Under the pieces are notes generated by a model, which worked only from the letters and a program-made list of their open reading frames with translations, did not search any database and was not told the DNA's origin. DNA of 64,000 nucleotides from Sphingopyxis sp. (lineage in GTDB: Bacteria; Pseudomonadota; Alphaproteobacteria; Sphingomonadales; Sphingomonadaceae). Where the stretch lies: NCBI RefSeq assembly GCF_016704835.1, contig NZ_JADIZJ010000021.1, positions 248,001-312,000 of the forward strand, read 5' to 3'. Of this stretch, positions 8,467 to 15,804 are shown in pieces. The first letter of the stretch is position 1. Every line of letters begins with the position of its first letter. The translations under genes were made by a program, and so were the position numbers.

Positions 8467-9529
8467 CGCAGGCCCAGTCCGCGCGCGATAATTCCCCGGA
8501 TCACCTCGCGCGTCCCGCCGCGCAGCGAAAAGCTGGGCGATGCGATAAGCAGCGCACGCAGCAGACGCGCCAGATCGTCTGTATCGTCCCAGCCGCAGCC
8601 CACGATCGCCTGCACCCGGCGCGGCATGTCCTGCTCGAACGCATTGCCCAATTCCTTGACCACCGACGCCTCGACCATGGGATCTTCGCCCGCCGCCAGC
8701 TTGGCCGCGGTGGACATCGACAGCTGGCGCAGCGTCCACATTTCGGCCGCCAGTTCGCCGATCAGCGCTGCGACTGCCGCGTCGGGATCGGCGCCCGCCG
8801 CATCAATCAGTGCGGAGAACAGCGCGTGGCTCGACAGATAGCGTTCCGGCCCCGATCGTTCGAGACCCAGTTCGGCGGTGACCTGTTGCCACCCTTGCCC
8901 GCGCGTCCCGACCAGCGCGCCGTGCGGGACGAGGACATCGTCGAAAAACACCTCGTTGAAATCATGATGCGCCGCCATGTCGATGATCGGGCGGATCGTG
9001 ATGCCGGGGTATCGAGATCGATCAGCAGCTGACTCAATCCTGCGTTGCGCGCGCTCCCCTCTTCGGTGCGCACGAGTGCCAGCATGATGTGCGAAAAATG
9101 CGCTCCGGTGGTCCAGATTTTCTGCCCGTTGATGCGCCAGCCCTCGGCGGTTTCACGCGCCGTCGTCCGCACTGCAGCCAGGTCGGACCCCGCTCCCGGT
9201 TCGGACAGGCCGATGCACGCATAAAGCTCACCCTTCGCAATCCCCGGCAGATAGCGCTCGCACTGGTCCTCGCTGCCGTAACGCACGATCAGCGGCCCGG
9301 TCTGGCGGTCGGCGATCCAGTGCGCGCCAACCGGCGCGCCCGCCGCCAGCAGTTCCTCGATCACGACATAGCGTTCCAGCGGATGCCGGTCGCCGCCGCC
9401 ATAGCGGCTGGGCAAGGTCATCCCGATGTAACCGGCGGCGCCCAGCGCGCGGCTGAAATCCCCATCGAAGCTCGCCCAGCAGTTGGCGCGCGCCACGACA
9501 TCGCCTGCCTTGCATGTCCCCACCGCCAT
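8463..9529 (-). pseudogene. Acyl-CoA dehydrogenase with a -1 frameshift
   Basis: The N-terminal 190 or so residues (GYIGMTLPSRYGGGDRHPLE, CIGLSEPGAGSDLAAVRTTA, INGQKIWTTGAHFSH) read well from the ATG at 9529. At about 9006-9009, a GGGG run on the plus strand, the frame is lost. The remaining protein (FNEVFFDDVLVPHGALVG to GGTREVIRGIIARGLGL) continues in another frame to the stop at 8463. One added base in the run would restore LLIDLDTPGITIRPIIDMA and a protein of about 355 residues. The restored protein would still have a short N-terminus. The lesion is in a homopolymer, so a sequencing or assembly error is possible. The overlap with the next dehydrogenase (ATGA) is intact. Confidence 0.8.
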
Positions 9530-9564
9530 GCAATAGCCTTTGCCAACAGGAAAGGATTTTGATC

Positions 9565-10368
9565 ATGGGCGAGTTTTTGAGTGTCGAGCGGCGGGGCAAG
9601 ATTGCGATCCTGACAATGATCAAGCCCGAAAGCATGAATGCGATCGGCACCCACGAAGACTGCCAGGACATCATCGACACGCTGCGCACCCTCGGCGACG
9701 ATCGCAGCGTCAGCGCGATCATTCTGACCGGCAGCGGGAAGGCGTTCAGCGCTGGCGGCAACCTGAAAGGCATGCAGGATCGCACCGGCATCGGGGTGCT
9801 CGACCAGCCCGACTCCACCCGCGCCAATTATCGCAAGGGGGTGCAGGCGGTGATCCGCGCGCTGATGGACTGTGAAGTGCCGATGATTGCCGCCGTCAAC
9901 GGCCATGCGATCGGCCTTGGCGCCGACCTTGCCTGCACCTGCGACATCCGTATCGCCGCCGAAAGCGCGAAGTTCGCGTGCAGCTTTATCAAGGTCGGGA
10001 TCGTCCCCGGCGATGGGGGCGCATGGCTGCTCCAGAAGATACTCGGCTACCCGCGCGCGGCCGAACTGTTCCTGACCGGCGACCGCTTTGACGCGGCCCA
10101 GGCAAAGGAATATGGTCTGGTGACGGACGTCGTCCCCGACGCGGAACTGCTCGAACGCGCGGTCGCGATTGCCGAACGGATCGTGTGCAATCCGCCCCGC
10201 GCGCTGCGCCTGACAAAGAGGCTGCTGCGCGAGGCGCAGCATAGCCGGATGAGCGACATATTGGAGCTCAGCGCCGCCTATCAGGCGATCGTGCACGAGA
10301 CGGCCGATAACCGGGAGGCGATCAACGCCTTCGTCGAAAAACGCCCGCCGGTGTTTACAGGAGAATGA
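9565..10368 (+). CDS. Enoyl-CoA hydratase/isomerase (crotonase) family protein
   Basis: Crotonase-fold protein of 267 residues. The CoA and oxyanion-hole segments are present: GKAFSAGGNLKGM near residues 70-80 and NGHAIGLGADLACTCD near 115-130. The two glutamates of true hydratases are not conserved. The first is Asp in GADLA, and the second position reads Phe in CSFIKVGIVPGDGG. An aspartate in PGDGG resembles the PaaG-type isomerase arrangement. An isomerase or other crotonase reaction is therefore more likely than plain hydration. The start is the ATG at 9565 behind AGGAAAGG. The phosphatase-like gene begins at the end of this one. Confidence 0.88.
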   Translation: MGEFLSVERRGKIAILTMIKPESMNAIGTHEDCQDIIDTLRTLGDDRSVSAIILTGSGKAFSAGGNLKGMQDRTGIGVLDQPDSTRANYRKGVQAVIRALMDCEVPMIAAVNGHAIGLGADLACTCDIRIAAESAKFACSFIKVGIVPGDGGAWLLQKILGYPRAAELFLTGDRFDAAQAKEYGLVTDVVPDAELLERAVAIAERIVCNPPRALRLTKRLLREAQHSRMSDILELSAAYQAIVHETADNREAINAFVEKRPPVFTGE

Positions 10369-10370
10369 CC

Positions 10371-11153
10371 ATGATTGCCGAGCGCGTCCTGCCCCTGGCC
10401 GGTATCCACAATTTCCGCGATTATGGCGGCTATGCGGTCGAAGGCGGCGGGCGACTGCGCAGCGGCATGCTGTGGCGTTCGGCGCATCATCAGGACGCCA
10501 GCGACGACGATCTGGCGGCGATCGACAAGCTGGGGATCGAAACGATCATTGACTTGCGCGGCGACGACGAACGCGCGCTGCATCCGTGCCGGCGACCGGA
10601 AGGTTTTTCGGCGCGCGTCTTGTACGCCGAGGGCAATACTGCAGGTCTCGCCCCCCATTTGCAGGCCGCAGGCGACACGATCGACAACGACACGGCGCGG
10701 TCGCGGATGATCGATGTCTATGCCGGCATGCCCTATCGCCCGGTGCTGGTGAACACGCTGCGGCTATATCTGGCGGCACTCGCCGAATATGATGCGCCGA
10801 GCCTGGTTCATTGCGTCGCGGGCAAGGATCGCACCGGTTTTGCCGTCGCCGTCGTTCACCGGCTGCTCGGGGTGCATGAAGATGACCTGATGCACGACTA
10901 TCTGCTCACCAACAGCGCGGGCAACATCGAGGAGCGCATCGCGCAGGGCGGCGACCATATTCGCGCCCGCTACAATGCCCAAATCCACGACGATGCAATC
11001 CGTACGTTGATGTCGGTGAACCCAATTTTCCTCGATGCTGCGCTGACCACCGTGCGCCGCGACCATGGCGATGTGGCGACCTATGCCGAGGCGGTGCTGA
11101 ACTTCACCCCCGAGATGCGCGACGCGATCGCGGATAAGCTGGTGGTGAACTAA
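10371..11153 (+). CDS. Tyrosine phosphatase-like protein (PTP-B/lipid phosphatase type)
   Basis: Protein of 260 residues with the cysteine phosphatase P-loop HCVAGKDRTG (Cys148, Arg154), preceded by the typical NFRDYGGY start and IIDLRGDDE. This is the bacterial family that includes Listeria LipA and related tyrosine or phosphoinositide phosphatases. Two start codons are close together: the ATG at 10365 overlaps the preceding stop, but its GGAG lies only one base upstream. The ATG at 10371 has proper spacing and is preferred. It is coupled to the crotonase gene, so a role linked to that catabolic block is possible but unproven. Confidence 0.87.
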   Translation: MIAERVLPLAGIHNFRDYGGYAVEGGGRLRSGMLWRSAHHQDASDDDLAAIDKLGIETIIDLRGDDERALHPCRRPEGFSARVLYAEGNTAGLAPHLQAAGDTIDNDTARSRMIDVYAGMPYRPVLVNTLRLYLAALAEYDAPSLVHCVAGKDRTGFAVAVVHRLLGVHEDDLMHDYLLTNSAGNIEERIAQGGDHIRARYNAQIHDDAIRTLMSVNPIFLDAALTTVRRDHGDVATYAEAVLNFTPEMRDAIADKLVVN

Positions 11154-11154
11154 C

Positions 11155-11177
11155 CATCGCCCCCGCAGGCGGCGATG
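11155..11177. terminator. Bidirectional hairpin between convergent genes
   Basis: CATCGCC (11155-11161) pairs exactly with GGCGATG (11171-11177) across a 9-base loop, in the 31 bases between the convergent phosphatase and amidohydrolase genes. No long T-run follows. Confidence 0.5.
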
Positions 11178-11184
11178 CCCGCGC

Positions 11185-12519
11185 TTACTCGCCCTTCACC
11201 AGCACTCCGCCTTTGACCACCGCATCGATGCTTTCCAGCTGGCGCACATCGGTCAGCGGATTGCCATCGATGGCCACCAGATCGGCATAACGCCCCACCG
11301 CGATCGCCCCGACGTCCTTCTCGCGCCCCAGCGCCTCGGCGGCATTCTTCGTCGCGGCCTGGATCGCTTGCAAAGGCGTCATTCCATATTCGACCATGAC
11401 GCGGAACTGGCCGCCGACCTGCCCGTGCGGCATCACCCCGGCGTCGGAACCGAACACCATGCGGACGCCAGCTTTCACAGCTTTCCGGAAATTATCGCGT
11501 TGGATCTGCGCGATCTCGCGATCCTTGCGCAGATTATCCTCGAGCACGCCGTTCTTGGCGCCTTCGGCCTGGGTATATTCGGTGTTGAAGATATCCATCG
11601 AGAACCACACCGGCTGCTTGCGCGCCACCGCCATGCGGATTCCCTCGTCGTCGACCAGGCTGGCATGTTCGATCGTGTCGATCCCGGCAGCAATCGCGGC
11701 GCGGATCCCCGCCCCGCCATGCGCGTGCGCGGCGACGCGCAGCCCCCATTGGTGCGCCTCGTCGGCAATCGCGCGCAGCTCGGCTTCGGGAACCTGCAGC
11801 TGGCCCGGCTCGGTGTTACGCGAAAATACCCCGCCGGTCGCGCACACCTTGATGACCTCGGCGCCATATTTGCGCTGGCGGCGCACCTGATAACGCAGCT
11901 CGTCGGGGCTGTCGCCAATCCCCTCCTCCTTGCCGTCCTTCTTTTCCAGGCTGGGCGGCAGATAGGTGCTGTCGCAGTGGCCGCCAGTGGCGCCCAAGGC
12001 ATAGCCCGCTGGGACGATGCGCGGCCCGACCGCATAGCCTGCCTCGATCGCCTGTTTCAGCCCGATGTCGTTGCGGTTGTCCGAACCGACATTGCGCACC
12101 GTCGTGAATCCGGCGTCGAGCATGTCGCGCGCATTTTTGACCGCGGTCATGCCCCAGAAGCTGTCGGTAAATTCCAGCCCGCGATAGCCGCCGATGTCGG
12201 CGGGGCCGTCGAGATGGACGTGCATGTCGATCAGGCCGGGAAGCAGCGTTTTGTCGCCGAGGTTGATATGCTTGACGTCGCTGCCCCATTTGATGACCCG
12301 CGCGTCGGCGATGTTGGTGATGCGGCCATCGGGGCCGACGAAGATCGCAGGATATTCGACCGTCTTGCCGGTCAGCACGTCGACGTAGCGCGCGGCCGTG
12401 ACCACGGTCTGACCGGCGGGTTCCTGTGCCTGCACGGGCAGGCTCGTGGCGACAAAAAGAGCGGGAGCGCCAAAAGCGATTCCCCGCAGAAAACTGCCGA
12501 ACTTCACGCGCGATTGCAT
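11185..12519 (-). CDS. Exported metal-dependent amidohydrolase
   Basis: Amidohydrolase of 444 residues with an N-terminal signal peptide (basic start, hydrophobic FGAPALFVATSLPVQAQ, likely cleavage after AQA), so it is periplasmic or secreted. Metal-site motifs are DMHVHLDG near residue 100, HAHGGAGIRAAI and IEHASLVDDEG in the middle, and FGSDAGVMPHGQ near residue 350. Homologues are annotated as Xaa-Pro dipeptidase- or imidazolonepropionase-like. They hydrolyse N-acyl or prolyl dipeptides, and the substrate here is unknown. The gene is monocistronic, with its upstream region containing a repeat and an IS-end-like remnant. Confidence 0.88.
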   Translation of the reverse strand: MQSRVKFGSFLRGIAFGAPALFVATSLPVQAQEPAGQTVVTAARYVDVLTGKTVEYPAIFVGPDGRITNIADARVIKWGSDVKHINLGDKTLLPGLIDMHVHLDGPADIGGYRGLEFTDSFWGMTAVKNARDMLDAGFTTVRNVGSDNRNDIGLKQAIEAGYAVGPRIVPAGYALGATGGHCDSTYLPPSLEKKDGKEEGIGDSPDELRYQVRRQRKYGAEVIKVCATGGVFSRNTEPGQLQVPEAELRAIADEAHQWGLRVAAHAHGGAGIRAAIAAGIDTIEHASLVDDEGIRMAVARKQPVWFSMDIFNTEYTQAEGAKNGVLEDNLRKDREIAQIQRDNFRKAVKAGVRMVFGSDAGVMPHGQVGGQFRVMVEYGMTPLQAIQAATKNAAEALGREKDVGAIAVGRYADLVAIDGNPLTDVRQLESIDAVVKGGVLVKGE

Positions 12520-12610
12520 GTTTGACCCGCCCTGTTGTTGATGCCCGCAATCTTGATGGCAAAGCGGGCCTTAATAGGACAGCGGAAAGTTGCGGCGGGG
12601 CAAAATTGTT

Positions 12611-12667
12611 CCTCCTGTGGCGCAGCCATGGGGAGGTGGCAGCGGCGTAGCCGCTGACGGCGGGGCT
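12611..12667. repeat. Family E intergenic repeat with CAGCGGC/GCCGCTG hairpin
   Basis: The stretch CCTCCTGTGGCGCAGCCATG through GACGGCGGGGCT contains a 7-base perfect hairpin (12640-12646 with 12650-12656) and purine/pyrimidine flanks. I recognise it as a common intergenic unit in sphingomonads. Only one copy was seen in this window. Confidence 0.45.
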
Positions 12668-12710
12668 TTGGCGAACGGCATCGCTCCACTCCCCGGCCAA
12701 CCAGCAAAAA

Positions 12711-12754
12711 GTGTAAACGATGTCTCCGAACAACTGAAAACGATGTCCCCGGTC
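12711..12754. mobile_element. Possible insertion-sequence end remnant (tandem direct repeats)
   Basis: Two direct repeats, GTGTAAACGATGTCTCCG (12711-12728) and CTGAAAACGATGTCCCCG (12734-12751), lie 23 bases apart in the 268-base gap before the sulfotransferase gene. Such AAACxATGTCyCCG repeats resemble the multiply repeated termini of some IS families. No transposase is present, so this would be a solo end. The assignment is inference. Confidence 0.35.
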
Positions 12755-12787
12755 TGAACACTACGCGGCAGGGAGGATGGAAAAGTT

Positions 12788-13522
12788 TCAGGCTTTGATC
12801 TTGTGCTGCGCCAGATAGTCGTAGTGGGGCCGGCAGTCGTCGGCGACGCTCTGGGCCTCCGGGGTCAGGTCGGGCTGCCGCTTGTCGGGCGCGCCAAAGC
12901 CGGTGCTCAACGCTACCGCGTCATACCAATGGCTCGCCCATATCCCGTCGGTCGGCCGCAACCCGGCCTGCCAATGCAGCATTGCAGGATCCCATGAAAT
13001 GCCCAACGCCGCGCACAATTTCTGCAGCAACGCACGCGGATCGCGCAGGATGTCGGCGCTGTCGATCACCGGCGGCGCATGGCCCAGACGGTCCGCCGCG
13101 CGGTCGAAAAATTCGACCTGCTTATCGGTGCCAAGATGGTCGGGACGCACCGCGACGCGTTTCGCGGCATAGCTCGCGACGACGCGCGCCGGATCGCGGA
13201 TCAGGAAGGCGTGGCGGAGCCCCGGCAAATCATCGTGCGCGATCGGCCCCACCATATGGTGCGCCATATGCTTCTGGTACCAGATTGACGCGCCGGTCGG
13301 ACAGGCGCGGGTCAAGCTGCGTGCGACACCGTGCCAATCGCAATCCATCGACGCCATCACCTCGTCGGCCATTGGCTGCGGATCGCCGGTTGCTTTCAGA
13401 TAGGCGCCGTAAAAGGGCTCATCGGTCACGAAGCTATCGGCGCGGCTGCCGAAGCTGCGCATCATCGCGGTCGACAGGTTGCGCGGACCCGACCACATCG
13501 CGATGCGGATGCCGCCGCTCAC
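12788..13522 (-). CDS. Sulfotransferase-like P-loop protein
   Basis: Protein of 244 residues with a sulfotransferase-type PAPS loop at the start (IAMWSGPRNLSTAMMRSFGS) and the downstream 3'-phosphate motif LIRDPARVVASYAAKR near residue 108. The start is GTG at 13522, overlapping the aminotransferase stop by four bases (GTGA), so the two are co-translated. The pairing of this sulfotransferase-like family with a class IV aminotransferase is reminiscent of eukaryotic fusion proteins called branched-chain aminotransferase-like proteins. The sulfate acceptor, if any, is unknown. Confidence 0.75.
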   Translation of the reverse strand: MSGGIRIAMWSGPRNLSTAMMRSFGSRADSFVTDEPFYGAYLKATGDPQPMADEVMASMDCDWHGVARSLTRACPTGASIWYQKHMAHHMVGPIAHDDLPGLRHAFLIRDPARVVASYAAKRVAVRPDHLGTDKQVEFFDRAADRLGHAPPVIDSADILRDPRALLQKLCAALGISWDPAMLHWQAGLRPTDGIWASHWYDAVALSTGFGAPDKRQPDLTPEAQSVADDCRPHYDYLAQHKIKA

Positions 13523-14439
13523 GGGCGGTCGCGCCCCGCGATATCACGCTCGATCAACGCCTTGTACAGCCCTTGCAGCCGCTCGACCATCGGCCCGCGC
13601 CCCGCGGTCAACACGCGCCCGTCGATCGTATGCGCCGGCACGACTCCGGCGAAGGTGCCGGTCACGAACGCTTCGTCGGCGCCATGAACCTCGGTGAGCG
13701 AAAAATTCTTCTCGAACACCGGGATGCCATTGTCGCGGCAGATGCGGATGACATTGCTGCGGGTGATCCCCGCCAGACAATAATCGCCGCTCGACGTCCA
13801 CACCTCGCCCTTGCGGACGATGAAGAAATGCGTCGAATTGCACGTCGCGACAAAGCCGTGCGGATCGAGCATCAGCGCCTCGTCGGCGCCCGCTTGCGCC
13901 GCCTGGATGCACGCGGTGATGCAGTTGAGTTTGGAATGCGAATTGAGCTTGGGATCCTGCACCGCCGGGTCGCCGCGGCGGACATGCACGGTGAACAACG
14001 ACAGACCTTTCTCGACCGTCGACGGCAGCGGATCCTTATGCTCGGCAATGATCACGATCGTCGCTGGCGAGATGACGACGCGCGGATCCTGATAGGGGGT
14101 CGAGCGGATGCCGCGCGTGACCATCAAGCGGATGTGGCAGGCGTCCATGGCGTTGCCGTCGATGGTGTCGTAGATCCGCCGGGTCAGCGCCGCACGATCG
14201 ATCCCGATGTCCATCGCGATCGCCTTCGCGCCTTCCCACAATCGATCGAGATGCTGGTCGAGGAACGCCATGCGGCCGTTGTGAACGCGAATCCCCTCCC
14301 ACATCCCGTCGCCGAGCATGAAGCCGCTGTCGAACACCGACACGCTGGCCTGCGCACGCGGCACCAGCGTGCCGTTGACGTTGATCAGGATCGCGTCGTT
14401 GCGCGGATCGGGGACGAAATCGTGGGTGCCTTGTGCCAT
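13519..14439 (-). CDS. Class IV (branched-chain/D-amino-acid type) aminotransferase
   Basis: PLP enzyme of fold type IV, 306 residues. The Schiff-base lysine is in LNSHSKLNCITA (about residue 168). Other family motifs are the SVFDSGFMLGDGMWEGIRVH start region, EALMLDPHGFVATCNSTHFF and SGDYCLAGITRSNVI. It resembles branched-chain amino acid and D-alanine aminotransferases, as well as (R)-selective amine transaminases. Exact specificity cannot be read. The start is the ATG at 14439. The sulfotransferase-like gene overlaps its stop. Confidence 0.88.
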   Translation of the reverse strand: MAQGTHDFVPDPRNDAILINVNGTLVPRAQASVSVFDSGFMLGDGMWEGIRVHNGRMAFLDQHLDRLWEGAKAIAMDIGIDRAALTRRIYDTIDGNAMDACHIRLMVTRGIRSTPYQDPRVVISPATIVIIAEHKDPLPSTVEKGLSLFTVHVRRGDPAVQDPKLNSHSKLNCITACIQAAQAGADEALMLDPHGFVATCNSTHFFIVRKGEVWTSSGDYCLAGITRSNVIRICRDNGIPVFEKNFSLTEVHGADEAFVTGTFAGVVPAHTIDGRVLTAGRGPMVERLQGLYKALIERDIAGRDRP

Positions 14440-14487
14440 GCGACATTCGTAGCCGCTGGCGCGCTGCTGTCGAGAGCGGAGCGGCGG

Positions 14488-14916
14488 CTAAACCGACTTG
14501 CGGCCAAAGCCTGACGGGCGCGGGGCGAACGGTTCCGACGATTCATGGTCGGCAGGATTGACCGAAACATTCCCCACCACGCCTGCTTCGCGTTTGCGCA
14601 TATAGTTGGCGAACGCCGCATCGGCGTCGAAGGCCGGCTCCACGACCACTTCGCCGGGTTTCAGTTTGGTTTCAAAGCTGGCGCCCGGAACACGATCGAC
14701 GCCGGTTGTGGCGCGCAGCAATTTTATGATCAGCGGCAGGGCGAACAACAGGCCGACGATCGACAGCCCGATCACCGTCGGACCCAGTCCGATCCCCGCC
14801 ACGCCCTCGGCGGTGCCACCACCGACACCAACGAAATGGCGTAGCAGCCAACCGATCCAGACGAGCGGAATGAGCCCGCCGATGACGCCAAGCACTTTGC
14901 CGGGGGAAATAGTCAT
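14488..14916 (-). CDS. Small membrane protein of unknown function
   Basis: A 142-residue protein with two predicted transmembrane segments (residues about 7-27, VLGVIGGLIPLVWIGWLL, and 45-65, IGLSIVGLLFALPLIIKLL). A polar C-terminal tail follows and ends in RPSGFGRKSV. Start is the ATG at 14916 behind GGGAGC. It lies 48 bases upstream (minus strand) of the aminotransferase and just downstream of the PAP2 gene. I do not recognise a family. The tail is proline/glutamate-rich and likely cytoplasmic. Confidence 0.7.
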   Translation of the reverse strand: MTISPGKVLGVIGGLIPLVWIGWLLRHFVGVGGGTAEGVAGIGLGPTVIGLSIVGLLFALPLIIKLLRATTGVDRVPGASFETKLKPGEVVVEPAFDADAAFANYMRKREAGVVGNVSVNPADHESSEPFAPRPSGFGRKSV

Positions 14917-14963
14917 GCCGCAGCTCCCATGATGCCGCGGTCTTCGGTAGCAGCGAGAGCTTA

Positions 14964-15611
14964 CTATTCCCTTATCGTGCCTGTTTGCAGGGCACCACGC
15001 GGGCCAACCCACCAAACGGCAATGAGCGCAAAGGCGGCCCCGAGCAACGTCCCGCCGACGATGTCGCTCGCCCAATGCACGCCGAGCATGATGCGCGAGA
15101 AGGCGTTGAGGATGATCATGGTCGCCGCCAGCGCCCAAGCCGCCGTCCGCCAGCGCGGCGGCGCGAGCCACGCAAGCAACAGATACACCGCCGCCGCGCT
15201 CGTCGCATGACCGCTGGGGTAGGATGCGCTGGAGACATGGTCGAGATGCGGCACCAGATCGGGACGTGGCCGACCAACTGCGATCTTGAGCAGGGTCGAG
15301 GCGAGATTGGCGAGCAACGACGCTCCGCCGAGTGCCACCGCGCAGCGCGGCCCGCACCAGTGCCAGACCAGCGCGCACAGCAGAATGACGATTCCCCAGC
15401 GTGGCAGTCCGCCGCCGATCCAGCTGATGCCCTGCATAAACAGGATCCAACTTTGCGGCGCCGAGTCCGCCGTCATGGCCAGAGCGGCACTGATCTGCCG
15501 GTCGAAGCCATCGGCACAGCCCGCCGCCGCGACGGCGCTAACCAGTGCGAAAAGCAGTGCCGCGATCAGGGCGCAACGAATGATGGCGATGCGGTTGGCA
15601 GCAATATTCAC
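14964..15611 (-). CDS. PAP2-family membrane phosphatase
   Basis: Integral membrane protein of about 215 residues with the three PAP2 motifs: KIAVGRPRP (KxxxxxxRP), YPSGHATS (PSGH) and SRIMLGVHWASDI (SRxxxxxHxxxD). Five to six hydrophobic helices are visible. Such enzymes dephosphorylate phosphatidic acid, phosphatidylglycerol phosphate or undecaprenyl pyrophosphate at the outer face of the inner membrane. I chose the GTG at 15611, which has AGGCGG six bases upstream. A TTG at 15650 would add 13 residues. The upstream gap holds a family A repeat. Confidence 0.85.
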   Translation of the reverse strand: MNIAANRIAIIRCALIAALLFALVSAVAAAGCADGFDRQISAALAMTADSAPQSWILFMQGISWIGGGLPRWGIVILLCALVWHWCGPRCAVALGGASLLANLASTLLKIAVGRPRPDLVPHLDHVSSASYPSGHATSAAAVYLLLAWLAPPRWRTAAWALAATMIILNAFSRIMLGVHWASDIVGGTLLGAAFALIAVWWVGPRGALQTGTIRE

Positions 15612-15681
15612 GCGACCGCCTATGGCGAAAGCTCGCGCACAGAGCAACAAACCGCGGTCACCGATTGACGCGGGCGTGCCT

Positions 15682-15764
15682 CGTCATTGCGAGGAGCGAA
15701 GCGACGCGGCAATCCAGAGCGCGCGAAAACCGTTCAGGATTGCGTCGCTTCACTCGCAATGACG
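15682..15764. repeat. Family A intergenic palindrome (copy 2)
   Basis: Begins CGTCATTGCGAGGAGCGAAG and ends with the complementary CGCTTCACTCGCAATGACG, with GCGGCAATCC/GGATTGCG inner arms. It fills the gap between the PAP2 gene and the end of lpdA. It is very similar to copy 4 at 34649. Confidence 0.85.
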
Positions 15765-15804
15765 GAATGAACGCGCCGTCCTTACAAATCGCTCGAGCAG
15801 GTCG

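Noticed and set aside
11368..12525. A long open frame on the plus strand opposite the amidohydrolase.
   Set aside because: The minus-strand gene has clear metal-site motifs and a signal peptide; the antisense frame is His/Asp/Arg-rich with no family match.
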